Of a DNA stretch of 64,000 nt, positions 43,189 through 52,394 are shown piece after piece. Every line of letters starts with the position of its first letter. Position 1 is the first letter of the stretch. The notes beneath the pieces are model-generated. The model saw nothing but the letters and a program-made list of their open reading frames with translations. It made no database searches and was not told the DNA's origin. The stretch covers positions 250,501 through 314,500 of the forward strand of contig NZ_SNXY01000010.1 of NCBI RefSeq assembly GCF_004362745.1, written 5' to 3'. Origin of the DNA: Oharaeibacter diazotrophicus. Lineage in GTDB: Bacteria > Pseudomonadota > Alphaproteobacteria > Rhizobiales > Pleomorphomonadaceae. A program made the position numbers and the translations under genes.

Positions 43189-44397
43189 ATGACCGAGGCC
43201 TTCATCTACGATCACGTCCGCACGCCGCGCGGACGCGGCAAGTCGGACGGCGCGCTGCACGAGGTGCCGACCGTCGAACTGGCGGCGACGGCCCTGCGTG
43301 CCCTGCGCGACCGCAACGGGCTCGACACCCACCTCGTCGACGACGTCGTGCTCGGCTGCGTCGACCCGGTCGGCGAGGCCGGCGGCGACGTCGCCCGCTC
43401 GGCGGTGTTCGCGGCCGGCTACGGCGACCACGTGCCGGGCATCCAGATCAACCGCTTCTGCGCCTCCGGCCTCGACGCGGTCAACTTCGGCTCGGCCCAG
43501 ATCCTCGCCGGCCAGCACGACATGATCGTCGCCGGCGGCGTCGAATCGATGTCGCGCGTCGGCATCGGCGCCTCCGGCGGCGCCTGGCCGATGGATCCGG
43601 ACGTGGCGATCCCCGCCTGGTTCATGCCCCAGGGCGTCTCGGCCGACCTGATCGCCACCAAATACGGCTTCTCTCGCGACGACGTCGACGCCTACGCCGT
43701 CGAGAGCCAGCGCCGCGCCGCCGCCAGCTGGGCCGCCGGCGCCTTCGACCGCTCGGTCGTGCCGGTCCGCGACGTCAACGGCATCACCATCCTCGGCCGC
43801 GACGAGCACATGCGGCCGGGCACCGACATGCAGTCGCTCGGCGCGCTCAAGCCGTCCTTCGTGATGATGGGCGAGATGGGCGGCTTCGACGCCGTCGCCG
43901 TCCAGGCCCACCCGGATGTCGAGCGCGTCGAGCACGTCCACCACGCCGGCAACTCCTCCGGCATCGTCGACGGCGCGGGCGCTGTCCTGATCGGCAACGC
44001 AGAGGCCGGCGCGGCCGCCGGCCTGAAGCCGCGCGCCCGCATCCGTGCCTTCGCCAACATCGGCTCCGACCCCGCGCTGATGCTGACCGGCCCGGTCGAC
44101 GTCACCGAGAAGGTGCTGAAGCGCTCGGGCATGACGATCGCCGACATCGACCTCTTCGAGGTCAACGAGGCTTTCGCCGCCGTGGTGCTGCGCTTCCAGC
44201 AGGCCTTCGGCCTCGACGGCGACAAGGTCAACGTCGCCGGCGGCGCCATCGCCCTCGGTCACCCGCTCGGCGCCACCGGCGCCATGATCCTCGGCACCGT
44301 GCTCGACGAACTCGAGCGGCGGGACCTCAACACGGCCCTCGTCACGCTCTGCATCGGCGCGGGCATGGGCACGGCGACGATCATCGAACGGGTGTGA
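43189..44397 (+). CDS. Acetyl-CoA C-acyltransferase (thiolase)
   Basis: The 402-residue thiolase cleaves 3-ketoacyl-CoA in beta-oxidation (FadA-like). The acyl-accepting C91 (NRFCASGLDAV), the His of ALGHPLGATGA and the second Cys of LCIGAGMG are intact. The ATG at 43189 follows GGAGGAGAG closely. It is separated from the dehydrogenase gene by 507 bp of palindromic repeats but belongs to the same pathway and direction. Confidence 0.94.
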   Translation: MTEAFIYDHVRTPRGRGKSDGALHEVPTVELAATALRALRDRNGLDTHLVDDVVLGCVDPVGEAGGDVARSAVFAAGYGDHVPGIQINRFCASGLDAVNFGSAQILAGQHDMIVAGGVESMSRVGIGASGGAWPMDPDVAIPAWFMPQGVSADLIATKYGFSRDDVDAYAVESQRRAAASWAAGAFDRSVVPVRDVNGITILGRDEHMRPGTDMQSLGALKPSFVMMGEMGGFDAVAVQAHPDVERVEHVHHAGNSSGIVDGAGAVLIGNAEAGAAAGLKPRARIRAFANIGSDPALMLTGPVDVTEKVLKRSGMTIADIDLFEVNEAFAAVVLRFQQAFGLDGDKVNVAGGAIALGHPLGATGAMILGTVLDELERRDLNTALVTLCIGAGMGTATIIERV

Positions 44398-44452
44398 GGG
44401 ACGAGCGGACGGCGGGCCGAAGCGCCTGCCGCCGCGCTTTCCACGAAGGGCC

Positions 44453-44529
44453 TGGTCCGCGGAGGCGGACCATCCACGAAAGACCGCCCGCCCCGTGACC
44501 CCTCGTGGATGGTCCGCCGCCGCGGACCA
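44453..44529. repeat. 77-bp near-perfect palindrome between thiolase and FadJ-like genes
   Basis: Two 27-base arms (44453-44479 and 44503-44529) are complementary except at one position and flank a 23-base loop. The tips are TGGTCCGCGG and CCGCGGACCA. It is not related in sequence to the type C elements. Confidence 0.75.
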
Positions 44530-44617
44530 AACCGACGAAGGAAGGGGGCGTGCCGCGACGACACATCCGCGGTCGAGCCCCCCGGGCTCCCGCCCATCCC
44601 ATTCGGAGGCAAGCCTC

Positions 44618-46840
44618 GTGACCTACACCCACTTCACCGTCGAGACCGACGCCGACGGCGTCGCCCTCGTGACCTGGAACTCGCCCGACCGCTCGATGAA
44701 CGTCTTCACCGAGGCGGTGCTGCGCGAACTCGCCGCCATCGTCGAGGCCGTCACCGCCGACGCGGCGGTCGAGGGCGTGGTGGTCACGTCCGGCAAGCCG
44801 GGCTCCTTCTCCGGCGGCGCCGACCTCAAGATGCTCGAGGGCCTGCTGAAGGCCTTCCACGCCCGCAAGGGCGCCGATCCCGAGGGCGCCGCCAAGGCGC
44901 TGCTCGCCGACGTCTCGGCCATGGGCGCGCTGTTCCGCCGGATCGAGACCTCCGGCAAGCCCTGGGTCGCGGCGATCAACGGCACCTGCATGGGCGGCGC
45001 CTTCGAGCTGGCGCTCGCCTGCCACGCCCGCGTCGCGGTCGACGACGAAGGGGTCAAGATGGGCCTGCCCGAGGTCAAGGTCGGCATCTTCCCCGGCGCC
45101 GGCGGCACCCAGCGGGTGATGCGGATGACCGACGCGCAAGGCGGCCTGACCTTCCTCCTCCAGGGCCAGACGCCCGGCCCGAAGAAGGCGCTCGCCCAGA
45201 AGCTGATCGACAAGGTGGTGCCCGCCGCCGAACTGGTCGAGACGGCCAAGGCCATGATCCGCGCCGGCCTCGACCCGAAGAAGCCGTGGGACAAGGACGG
45301 CTTCAAGGCGCCGGCCGGCAAGGTCCAGTCGCCCCAGGGCTTCCAGTTCTGGCCGGCCGCCAACGCGATCTATCGCCGCGAGACCTTCGACAACTACCCG
45401 GCCGCCCGCGCCATCCTGAAGGTCTGCCACGACGGCCTGCAGCTGCCGATGGATCTCGCCCTGCGCGTCGAAGCCCGCCACTTCGCCCACGTGCTGACGA
45501 CGAAGGAAGCGGCGGCGATGATCCGCTCGCTGTTCGTCTCGATGCAGGAGCTGAACAAGGGCGCCCGCCGCCCGGCCGGCGCGCCGGCGACGAAGCTGCG
45601 CAAGGTCGGCGTCATCGGCGCCGGCTTCATGGGCGCCGGCATCGCCTACGTCTCGGCCGCCGCCGGGCTCGACGTCGTGCTGATCGACCAGAGCCTCGAG
45701 GCCGCCGAGAAGGGCCGCGCCCATTCCGACAAGCTGATCTCCGACCGCGTCGCGAAGGGCCGCGCCAAGCCGGCCGACCGCGAGGCGCTGCTCGCCCGCA
45801 TCACCGCCACCGACGACTACGCGGCCCTCGCCGGTTGCGACCTCGTCGTCGAGGCGGTGTTCGAGGACCGCGCGGTCAAGGAGGCGGCGATGGCAAAGGC
45901 GCGTGCCGTGCTGCCGGCCGGTGCGGTGTTCGCCTCCAACACCTCGACGCTGCCGATCTCCTCGCTGGCGCCGAACTGGCACGCCGAGGCCGACTTCGTC
46001 GGCATCCATTTCTTCTCGCCGGTCGACAAGATGATGCTGGTCGAGGTGATCCGCGGCCGCAACACCGGCGACGCCGCGGTCGCCCTCGCGCTCGACTTCG
46101 TCAAGGCGATCCGGAAGACCCCGATCGTGGTGAACGACAGCCGCGGCTTCTACGCCAACCGCTGCGTCACCAACTACATGCTGGAAGCGCACCTGCTCTT
46201 GACCGAGGGCGTGCCGCCGGCGATGGTCGAGACCGTCGCGCGGATGGCCGGCATGCCGGTCGGGCCGCTGTCGCTCAACGACGAGGTCGCCGTCGACCTC
46301 GCCTGGAAGATCCTCCAGGCGGCCAAGAAGGACCTCGGCGACGCCGCCGTCGACCCGCGCCAGGAGAAGCTGCTCCACGGCATGGTGGTCGAGCGCGGCC
46401 GGCTCGGCCGCAAGAACGGCAAGGGCTTCTACGACTATCCCGCCGAGAAGGGCGCCAAGAAGACGCTCTGGAAGGGCATCGCCGAGATCGTCGGCGCGCC
46501 GAAGCCGGCCGAGGCCTTCGACGTCGCCGAACTGAAGCACCGCCTGCTCGCGGTGCAGGCGCTCGAGGCGGCGCGCTGCGTCGAGGAGGGCGTGGTGACG
46601 GACGTCCGCGAGGCCGACGTCGGCTCGATCCTCGGCTTCGGCTTCGCGCCCTTCACCGGCGGCACGCTGTCCTGGATCGACGGCATGGGCGCGGCGGCCT
46701 TCGTCGCGCTCTGCGACGACCTCGCCGCCCGCCACGGCGCCCGCTTCGCCCCCCCGGCGCTGCTGCGCGAGATGGCCGAGAAGGGCGAGACCTTCTACGG
46801 CCGCTTCGCCCCGCCCGCCGCGGACAAGGCCGCCGCCTGA
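44618..46840 (+). CDS. Bifunctional enoyl-CoA hydratase / 3-hydroxyacyl-CoA dehydrogenase (FadJ-like)
   Basis: The 740-residue protein performs the two middle steps of beta-oxidation. The N-terminal crotonase domain (about 1-190) has the oxyanion-hole and Glu region GGAFELALACHARVAVDD and LPEVKVGIFPGAGGTQRV. The NAD-binding domain begins near residue 328 with GAGFMG at 334-339, and the C-terminal HADH domain includes NDSRGFYANRCVTNYMLEA. The start is GTG 44618 with GGAGG upstream; a longer frame start is Arg/Pro-rich and crosses the palindrome. It ends the operon at a strong terminator. Confidence 0.94.
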   Translation: MTYTHFTVETDADGVALVTWNSPDRSMNVFTEAVLRELAAIVEAVTADAAVEGVVVTSGKPGSFSGGADLKMLEGLLKAFHARKGADPEGAAKALLADVSAMGALFRRIETSGKPWVAAINGTCMGGAFELALACHARVAVDDEGVKMGLPEVKVGIFPGAGGTQRVMRMTDAQGGLTFLLQGQTPGPKKALAQKLIDKVVPAAELVETAKAMIRAGLDPKKPWDKDGFKAPAGKVQSPQGFQFWPAANAIYRRETFDNYPAARAILKVCHDGLQLPMDLALRVEARHFAHVLTTKEAAAMIRSLFVSMQELNKGARRPAGAPATKLRKVGVIGAGFMGAGIAYVSAAAGLDVVLIDQSLEAAEKGRAHSDKLISDRVAKGRAKPADREALLARITATDDYAALAGCDLVVEAVFEDRAVKEAAMAKARAVLPAGAVFASNTSTLPISSLAPNWHAEADFVGIHFFSPVDKMMLVEVIRGRNTGDAAVALALDFVKAIRKTPIVVNDSRGFYANRCVTNYMLEAHLLLTEGVPPAMVETVARMAGMPVGPLSLNDEVAVDLAWKILQAAKKDLGDAAVDPRQEKLLHGMVVERGRLGRKNGKGFYDYPAEKGAKKTLWKGIAEIVGAPKPAEAFDVAELKHRLLAVQALEAARCVEEGVVTDVREADVGSILGFGFAPFTGGTLSWIDGMGAAAFVALCDDLAARHGARFAPPALLREMAEKGETFYGRFAPPAADKAAA

Positions 46841-46867
46841 CCGGACCTCCTCCGGCCCGGACGCGAT

Positions 46868-46912
46868 CGAGGACCCGGGGCGCCGTGCGGCGCCCCGGGT
46901 CCTCGCGTTTTC
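46868..46912 (+). terminator. Rho-independent terminator of the beta-oxidation operon
   Basis: A perfect 18-bp stem (46868-46885 / 46888-46905) with a 2-base loop is followed by CGTTTT, 27 bp after the FadJ-like stop. Confidence 0.88.
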
Positions 46913-46929
46913 GGGGCCCGGTCACGGCC

Positions 46930-47363
46930 CGACCGTGGCGACCGCGTGGCGGGACCGTGGACCCGCGACGACGGCGGTCGGCGTTACACCGCCTGCAGAT
47001 TTGATCGGCGGTGGAGCGGTATCCTCGATCATACTGGAAATACACGTGGCGGATCATTGAACGACGATGTCGAATCCGCACGGTATCGTTCAGGGTACCG
47101 AAGAAGAAAATTGACCTCTCCAAGGGCCCTCGACGCGGAGGGCGGATCAAATATTGGCGGACACCGCCCGTACAAGGGCGCGCACGAACTCGTGATCCTG
47201 CGATCGCGCGATGGTGTCGGGGATGTGACGTGCGTTCCTGCCGGCACGGGTGCAGGTTGAGGCCATCGGGAACGACGCGATGCCGAGGCTGGTCCGGGCG
47301 GCGCGTCGACGGAGCCGGGACGGTGGCGCGACCCCCGCCACTTCGAAGACCAGGGAGACCATC
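46930..47363. other. Unassigned AT-richer intergenic segment, possible structured leader or small RNA
   Basis: About 430 bp without a credible gene. Roughly 46990-47130 has clearly more A+T than its surroundings. It contains the inverted repeats TGAACGA (47058-47064) / TCGTTCA (47086-47092) and CGGTA (47081-47085) / TACCG (47096-47100). One short plus-strand frame exists but its product looks random. The promoter of the small secreted gene must lie here. Confidence 0.45.
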
Positions 47364-47657
47364 ATGAAGTATCTCGCCGCCGCTTCCTTCGCGATCCTCG
47401 CGCTGTCCGTGGGCGCCGCCTCGGCCGCCTCGGTCACCTACTACGACCCGGCGGAAGCCGAGTTCCGCACCGACCAAGTCAACCCGAACCCGGCGCCGGT
47501 CACCGTCGCCGCCCCGGCCGCGCAGACGGTCGACGTCTACGACCCGGCCGAGGCCGAGTTCACCAAGGTGCCGATGCCGCAGGCCGGCTCGGTGATCACG
47601 ACCCACGCGCCGGCCGCGCCCGCCCGCAACGGCGGCTGGGACCCGGCCGACAATTGA
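47364..47657 (+). CDS. Small secreted protein with DPAEAEF repeats, unknown function
   Basis: The 97-residue product has a clear signal peptide ([20 protein letters not shown], cleavage near residue 21) and a ~76-residue mature part. It contains two copies of a Tyr-Asp-Pro-Ala-Glu-Ala-Glu-Phe motif (26-34 and 58-66) and a third degenerate copy GWDPADN at the C-terminus, joined by Pro/Ala/Val-rich linkers. No Cys is present. I do not recognise the family. The ATG has AGGGAG upstream. Two hairpins follow, the second a good terminator, so it is monocistronic. Confidence 0.8.
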   Translation: MKYLAAASFAILALSVGAASAASVTYYDPAEAEFRTDQVNPNPAPVTVAAPAAQTVDVYDPAEAEFTKVPMPQAGSVITTHAPAAPARNGGWDPADN

Positions 47658-47669
47658 TCGGCTCCAGCC

Positions 47670-47692
47670 GGGGACCCGCGACGCGGGTCCCC
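47670..47692 (+). terminator. Hairpin after the small secreted gene
   Basis: The 11-base arms GGGGACCCGCG (47670-47680) and CGCGGGTCCCC (47682-47692) are complementary. There is no T run. It may protect the mRNA 3' end ahead of the true terminator downstream. Confidence 0.5.
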
Positions 47693-47779
47693 GCAGCGAA
47701 CGCCCGCCGTGCCCGACCGCACGGACGGCGACCCGGCCGGGGCCACGGTGCCCCCCATTCCCACACCCCGCGCCGGAAG

Positions 47780-47811
47780 AAGGGCGTCGGTCCCCGGACC
47801 GGCGCCCTTTT
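47780..47811 (+). terminator. Rho-independent terminator before dapE
   Basis: A 14-bp stem (47780-47793 / 47796-47809, one G-T pair) with a 2-base loop runs into TTTT. It isolates the small secreted gene from dapE. Confidence 0.82.
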
Positions 47812-47907
47812 CGCGTCGTGGACGCGGCGGCACACGGTCCCTCCGGGGCACGCCACCCGTGTCCGCCCGCGATTGACCGCCGGCGATTCGGCCCGTTACA
47901 TCCGGCC

Positions 47908-49098
47908 ATGAGCACCGCCGATCCCGTCGCCATCGCCCGCGCCCTCCTGACCTGCCCGTCCGTGACGCCCGCCGAGGGCGGGGCGCTGACGACGCTGGAG
48001 GCGCTGCTGAAGCCCGCCGGATTCACGGTCGACCGGCCGGTGTTCTCGGCACCGGACACGCCCGACGTCGAGAACCTGTTCGCGGCGATCGGCGGCGGCG
48101 AGCGCCACCTCTGCTTCGCCGGCCACACCGACGTGGTGCCGCCCGGCGACGTCGCCGCCTGGAGCCACGGCCCCTTCGAGGGCGCGATCGTCGACGGCCT
48201 GCTCTACGGCCGCGGCGCGGTCGACATGAAGGGCGGCGTCGCCGCCTTCGCCGCCGCCGCGCTCGACTTCGTTGCCGAGCGCGGGCCGGACTTCGGCGGC
48301 CGGCTGTCCTTCCTGATCACCGGCGACGAGGAGGGGCCGGGCGTCAACGGCACGGTCAAGCTGCTCGAATGGGCGGCGGCGCGCGGCGAGAAGCTCACCG
48401 CCTGCGTCGTCGGCGAGCCGACCAACCCGTCGGTGCTCGGCGAGGCGATCAAGATCGGCCGCCGCGGTTCGCTGTCGGGCACCATCGTGATCCGCGGCGT
48501 CCAGGGCCACGTCGCCTATCCGCACCTCGCCGACAACCCGATCCGGGCGCTGCCGGCCTTCGTGACCGCGCTCTGCGTGCCGCCGCTCGACCGCGGCTCG
48601 CCCGACTTCCAGCCGTCGAACCTCGAGGTCACCACGGTCGACACCGGCAACCCCGCGACCAACGTCATCCCGGCGGCGGTGCGGCTCGCCTTCAACGTCC
48701 GCTTCAACGACCACTGGACGATCGAGAGCCTGAAGGCCGAGCTGCGCGACCGTACCGCCCGCGCCGCCCAGGACGAGGCGCTGCGCGGCAGCGGCGCCCC
48801 GCTGGTCGACTACGAACTCGCCTTCGAGACCACCGCCTCGGACTGCTTCCTGACCACCGCGCCGGACCTGGTCGAGGGCGTCGCCGACGCCGTCGAGGCC
48901 GTGGTCGGCCGCCGCCCGGAGCTCTCGACCGGCGGCGGCACCTCGGACGCGCGCTTCGTCAAGAACTACTGCCCGGTCGTGGAGTTCGGTCTCGTCGGCG
49001 ACACCATGCACAAGGTCGACGAGCGGGTCCCGGTGGCCGACCTCCTGACGCTGAAGCGGATCTACCGGACCTTCCTCGACCGCTACTTCCCGGTCTGA
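47908..49098 (+). CDS. dapE: Succinyl-diaminopimelate desuccinylase
   Basis: The 396-residue M20-family dinuclear zinc enzyme makes LL-diaminopimelate for lysine and peptidoglycan. Metal and catalytic residues are visible: H73 and D75 ([12 protein letters not shown]), D106 ([10 protein letters not shown]), and the Glu pair E141-E142 (TGDEEGP). The dimerisation domain contains [23 protein letters not shown] and the C-terminal metal His is in [12 protein letters not shown]. Length is typical. A membrane-protein gene follows after 5 bp. Confidence 0.96.
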   Translation: MSTADPVAIARALLTCPSVTPAEGGALTTLEALLKPAGFTVDRPVFSAPDTPDVENLFAAIGGGERHLCFAGHTDVVPPGDVAAWSHGPFEGAIVDGLLYGRGAVDMKGGVAAFAAAALDFVAERGPDFGGRLSFLITGDEEGPGVNGTVKLLEWAAARGEKLTACVVGEPTNPSVLGEAIKIGRRGSLSGTIVIRGVQGHVAYPHLADNPIRALPAFVTALCVPPLDRGSPDFQPSNLEVTTVDTGNPATNVIPAAVRLAFNVRFNDHWTIESLKAELRDRTARAAQDEALRGSGAPLVDYELAFETTASDCFLTTAPDLVEGVADAVEAVVGRRPELSTGGGTSDARFVKNYCPVVEFGLVGDTMHKVDERVPVADLLTLKRIYRTFLDRYFPV

Positions 49099-49103
49099 GC
49101 GCG

Positions 49104-49697
49104 ATGCCGAGCCCCGACGAGATCGCTCGCGCCGCGGGGGCGGCGTGGGCGCTGTTCCGCGGCGATCCCGCCGGGCTGCGCCGGCTCGACCTCTCGGTGG
49201 ACGGCTTCTGGCGGTCGTTCTCGGTCTTCGTGCTGACCCTGCCGGCGCTCGGCGTCGTGATCGCGGCCGAGCGGCTGGCGATCCTCGAACACAGCGCCTA
49301 CACCGCCGAGACCTTCCCGGCCGGCGCCTTCCTGGTGTCGCGCTTCCTCGGGCAGATCCTCGCCTGGGCCGCCTATCCGGCGGTGCTGGCGCTGCTCGCC
49401 CGCCCGCTCGGCTTCGCGCGGGTCTACGTGCCGCTGGTGGTGGCGCTGAACTGGTCCACCCTGATCGCCATGGTGCCGGCAACGCTGCCGAGCCTCTTGT
49501 ACGTCCTCGGCCTGATCTCGGGCGACGCCGCCTTTCTCTGCGGCCTGTTCGCGCTCGGCGTGGTGCTGCGCTACGAGTTCGTGGTGATCCGCCTCGCCAC
49601 CGGCGCGCCGGTCGCCTTCGCGGCCGGCCTCGTCGCGCTCGACTATCTGGTCTCGGACGCAATCTTCGAGATCGCCGAGCGCATCGCCGGGATCTGA
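49104..49697 (+). CDS. Conserved multi-pass membrane protein of unknown function
   Basis: The 197-residue protein has an N-terminal soluble segment (LRRLDLSVDGFWRSF, about 25-40) followed by about five predicted membrane spans; the pattern is broadly Yip1-like, though I cannot assign a family with confidence. It starts 5 bp after dapE, so it is cotranscribed. Its stop TGA directly abuts the opposing betA stop, with the two sharing the sequence TGATCA. Confidence 0.8.
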   Translation: MPSPDEIARAAGAAWALFRGDPAGLRRLDLSVDGFWRSFSVFVLTLPALGVVIAAERLAILEHSAYTAETFPAGAFLVSRFLGQILAWAAYPAVLALLARPLGFARVYVPLVVALNWSTLIAMVPATLPSLLYVLGLISGDAAFLCGLFALGVVLRYEFVVIRLATGAPVAFAAGLVALDYLVSDAIFEIAERIAGI

Positions 49698-51353
49698 TCA
49701 GCGCTGCGCCGTCGCCCAGTGCGGGTGGATCCACGGCTCGGCGTTGGAGCGCGGCAGCGGCGGACGGCCGAGCACGTGGTCGGCGACCTTCTCGCCGGTC
49801 ATGATCGAGGGCGCGTTGAGGTTGCCGTTGGTGACCTGCGGGAAGATCGAGCTGTCGGCGACCCTGAGCCCCTCGACGCCGATCACCTTGGCGGTCGGGT
49901 CGACCACCGCGCCGCGGTCGTCGGCCGCGCCCATCCGGCAGGTGCCGCACGGATGGTAGGCGCTCTCGACGTGGTCGCGCACGAAGGCGTCGATCTCGGC
50001 GTCGCTCCGCACGTTGTCGCCCGGCGCGATCTCGCGGCCGCGGTAGGGGTCGAACGGCTTCTGCGCGAAAACCTCGCGGGCGAGGCGCACGGCGGTGCGG
50101 AAGTCGGCCCAGTCCTCCGGCGTCGACATGTAGTTGAAGCGGATCCGCGGCGGCAGGCGCGGGTCGTGACCGGTCAGCGTCACCGCCCCGCGCGACTTCG
50201 AGCGCATCGGCCCGACGTGGACCTGGAAGCCGTGGCCGTCGGCGGGGGCCTTGCCGTCGTAGCGGATCGCCGCCGGCAGGAAGTGGAACTGGATGTCGGG
50301 ATAGTCGACGCCGGCGGCCGAGCGCACGAAGGCGCAGGCCTCGAAGTGGTTGGTGGCGCCGAGGCCGCGGCCGGTCAGCAGCCACTCGAGGCCGATCATG
50401 CCCTTGGAGAAGAGGCCGAGCTTGCCGTTGAGCGTCACCGGCAGCTTCGAGGCCTGCTGGACGTAGACCTCGAGATGGTCCTGCAGATTCTTGCCGACGC
50501 CCGGACGGTCGGCGACGACGGGGATGCCCATCGCCTGCAGTTCGGCGGCCGGGCCGATGCCGGACAGCAGGAGCAGCTTCGGCGAGTTGATCGAGGAGGC
50601 CGCCAGGATCACCTCGGCGCGGGCGCGCACGACCTCGATCCGGCCGCCGCGCTCGATCTCGACGCCGACGGCGCGCCGGCCCTCGAACAGCACGCGGCGG
50701 GCGAGGGTGCGGGTCATCAGCGTCACGTTCGGCCGCTTCAGCGCCGGCTTCAGGTAGGCGTTGGCGGTCGACCAGCGCTTCCCCTTCCAGACGGTCATCT
50801 CCATCGGGCCGAAGCCCTCCTGGCGATGGCCGTTGTAGTCGTCGGTGCGGCCGAAGCCGGCGGCGACGCCGGCCTCGACGAAGGCCTCGTAAAGCGGGTT
50901 GGCGCGGGTGCCGCGGGTGACGTGGAGCGGGCCGGCGGTGCCGCGCCAGCCGGGCTCGCCGCCGTGGGCGTTCTCGAGGCGCTGGAAATAGGGCAGCACG
51001 TCGGCGAAGGCCCAGCCGCGGGCGCCCATCTCCTCCCAGGTGTCGAAGTCGCGGGCGTGGCCGCGGACGTAGACCATGCCGTTGATCGAGGAGGAACCGC
51101 CGATCACCTTGCCGCGCGGCGTCGCCAGCGCGCGGCCGCCGAGCGCGGGCTCGGCCTCGGCGCGGAAGCCCCAGTCGTAGAGGCTCATGTTCATCGGGTA
51201 GGACAGCGCCGACGGCATCTGGATCAGCGGCCCGGCGTCGGTGCCGCCGAACTCGATCACCAGCACGGAATGACGGCCGTCCTCCGACAGGCGGTAGGCG
51301 AGGGCGCTGCCGGCGGAGCCGGATCCGACGACGACGTAGTCAGCCTCGAGCAT
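49698..51353 (-). CDS. betA: Choline dehydrogenase
   Basis: The 551-residue GMC-family flavoprotein oxidises choline to betaine aldehyde at the inner membrane. The FAD dinucleotide motif [10 protein letters not shown] is at the N-terminus, GMC signature segments include [15 protein letters not shown] (about 84-98), and the active-site His lies in [13 protein letters not shown]. The context is decisive: betI overlaps its start by 14 bp and choline uptake genes are divergent. Its 3' end touches the stop of the membrane protein gene with no spacer. Confidence 0.95.
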   Translation of the reverse strand: MLEADYVVVGSGSAGSALAYRLSEDGRHSVLVIEFGGTDAGPLIQMPSALSYPMNMSLYDWGFRAEAEPALGGRALATPRGKVIGGSSSINGMVYVRGHARDFDTWEEMGARGWAFADVLPYFQRLENAHGGEPGWRGTAGPLHVTRGTRANPLYEAFVEAGVAAGFGRTDDYNGHRQEGFGPMEMTVWKGKRWSTANAYLKPALKRPNVTLMTRTLARRVLFEGRRAVGVEIERGGRIEVVRARAEVILAASSINSPKLLLLSGIGPAAELQAMGIPVVADRPGVGKNLQDHLEVYVQQASKLPVTLNGKLGLFSKGMIGLEWLLTGRGLGATNHFEACAFVRSAAGVDYPDIQFHFLPAAIRYDGKAPADGHGFQVHVGPMRSKSRGAVTLTGHDPRLPPRIRFNYMSTPEDWADFRTAVRLAREVFAQKPFDPYRGREIAPGDNVRSDAEIDAFVRDHVESAYHPCGTCRMGAADDRGAVVDPTAKVIGVEGLRVADSSIFPQVTNGNLNAPSIMTGEKVADHVLGRPPLPRSNAEPWIHPHWATAQR

Positions 51354-51930
51354 GGCGGTCCACCAGGTTCCGGACGTAGGCGCGGACGAGGTCGACGGCC
51401 TCGTCGGCGGAGAGTTCGACCGCCGGCAGCGCGGCGCGCAGCCAGAGGCCGTCGATCATGGCGGCGACGCCGCGGGCGGCCGAGCGGGCGGCGGGCGCCG
51501 GCATCAGGTCGGAAAGGGCGTGCACCAGATTGGATTCGAGGCGGCGCAGGTAGACCTTGAGCAGCCGCGCCGCCTCGGCGTCGTGCTGGGCCTGCATGTA
51601 GAAGGCGAGCCAGGCCGAGATCACCTGCGGGCGGAACTGCTCGGAGGCGAAGTTGCCCTCGACGATCGCCATCACCCGCCCGAACGGCCCGTCGGCGTCG
51701 GCGAGGCGGCGGCGGAACTCGGCGCCGAGCTCCTCGAGCAGGTGGCGCATGGTGGCGATCAGGAGGTGGTCCTTGGAGCCGAAGTAGTGGTGCGCCAGCG
51801 CCGACGACACCCCGGCGCGGCGGGCGATGTCGTTCATGGTGACGTCGCCCATGCCACGGTCGTGGATCGCCTCGATGGCGGCCGAGATCAGCGCCCTGCG
51901 GCGCACCGGTTCCATTCCGACCTTGGGCAT
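51340..51930 (-). CDS. betI: TetR-family repressor of choline/betaine genes
   Basis: The 196-residue TetR-type regulator has a helix-turn-helix at about 25-60 ([25 protein letters not shown]), the SSALAHHYF recognition helix being typical of BetI. BetI represses bet genes until choline binds. Its gene overlaps betA by 14 bp. A perfect 20-bp dyad about 100 bp upstream (52032-52051) overlaps a -35-like TTGATT, consistent with autorepression and shared control of the divergent choXWV-betB genes. Confidence 0.93.
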   Translation of the reverse strand: MPKVGMEPVRRRALISAAIEAIHDRGMGDVTMNDIARRAGVSSALAHHYFGSKDHLLIATMRHLLEELGAEFRRRLADADGPFGRVMAIVEGNFASEQFRPQVISAWLAFYMQAQHDAEAARLLKVYLRRLESNLVHALSDLMPAPAARSAARGVAAMIDGLWLRAALPAVELSADEAVDLVRAYVRNLVDRHARG

Positions 51931-52031
51931 TCGTCCGATCTTTCCCGCTGGCGCGGTTGCGGCAGAAGCTTGCCGCCACTCTCATTGGACGGACGCGACA
52001 TGCCGCGTCCCGACCTGCCGAAACGGTATTT

Positions 52032-52051
52032 TTGATTGATCCGTCAATCAA
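52032..52051. promoter_or_regulatory. BetI-type operator between betI and choX
   Basis: The perfect dyad TTGATTGA-TCCG-TCAATCAA is embedded in a T/A-rich patch. On the minus strand TTGATT-N17-TACCG(T) forms a plausible betI promoter overlapping the dyad; the plus strand also begins with TTGATT. It resembles the BetI boxes of other proteobacteria. Confidence 0.75.
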
Positions 52052-52394
52052 GAAAAACTTGCGCGGCGTGAAATCGGATGCTTGGATGCCGCTACGAAGA
52101 AACCCGCAGGCGAGCGCCGGCGGTCGATCCGGTAGAACCCGGTCGGCCGCGACGGTGTCGCCGAAGCGGGCAGGGCGGGGCGGCGCGGTGCGTCCGCTCC
52201 GAACGGCCGGCACGGCCGGCAGGTTGCAAATGGGGAACGGGCCGCGACGGCCCGTCGACCGGGGGCCGGGTGCGCACGAACGGGAGCGGTGCTCGGGCAC
52301 CGCGGTCTCCCGCCGTCGGGCGCGTCGGCCAATGGGTTGCGCGGCGTGCCGGGTCCATCGGCGCGTCCGGTCGATCAGAAGGGAGCTTTGTCAC
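52052..52394 (+). other. Long untranslated leader or spacer before choX
   Basis: If transcription of choX starts at the BetI operator, the mRNA has a ~330-base leader. It holds the hairpin ACGGGCCG-CGA-CGGCCCGT (52237-52255) and no convincing gene. A second promoter closer to choX was not found by eye. Confidence 0.4.

Noticed and set aside
44381-46735. A ~780-codon minus-strand frame opposite the FadJ-like gene
   Set aside because: The opposite strand has complete crotonase and HADH motifs; the antisense product shows none and mirrors its codon bias.
46946-47260. A ~100-codon plus-strand frame in the AT-richer segment
   Set aside because: There is no ribosome site or recognisable domain, and the composition of the product looks random.
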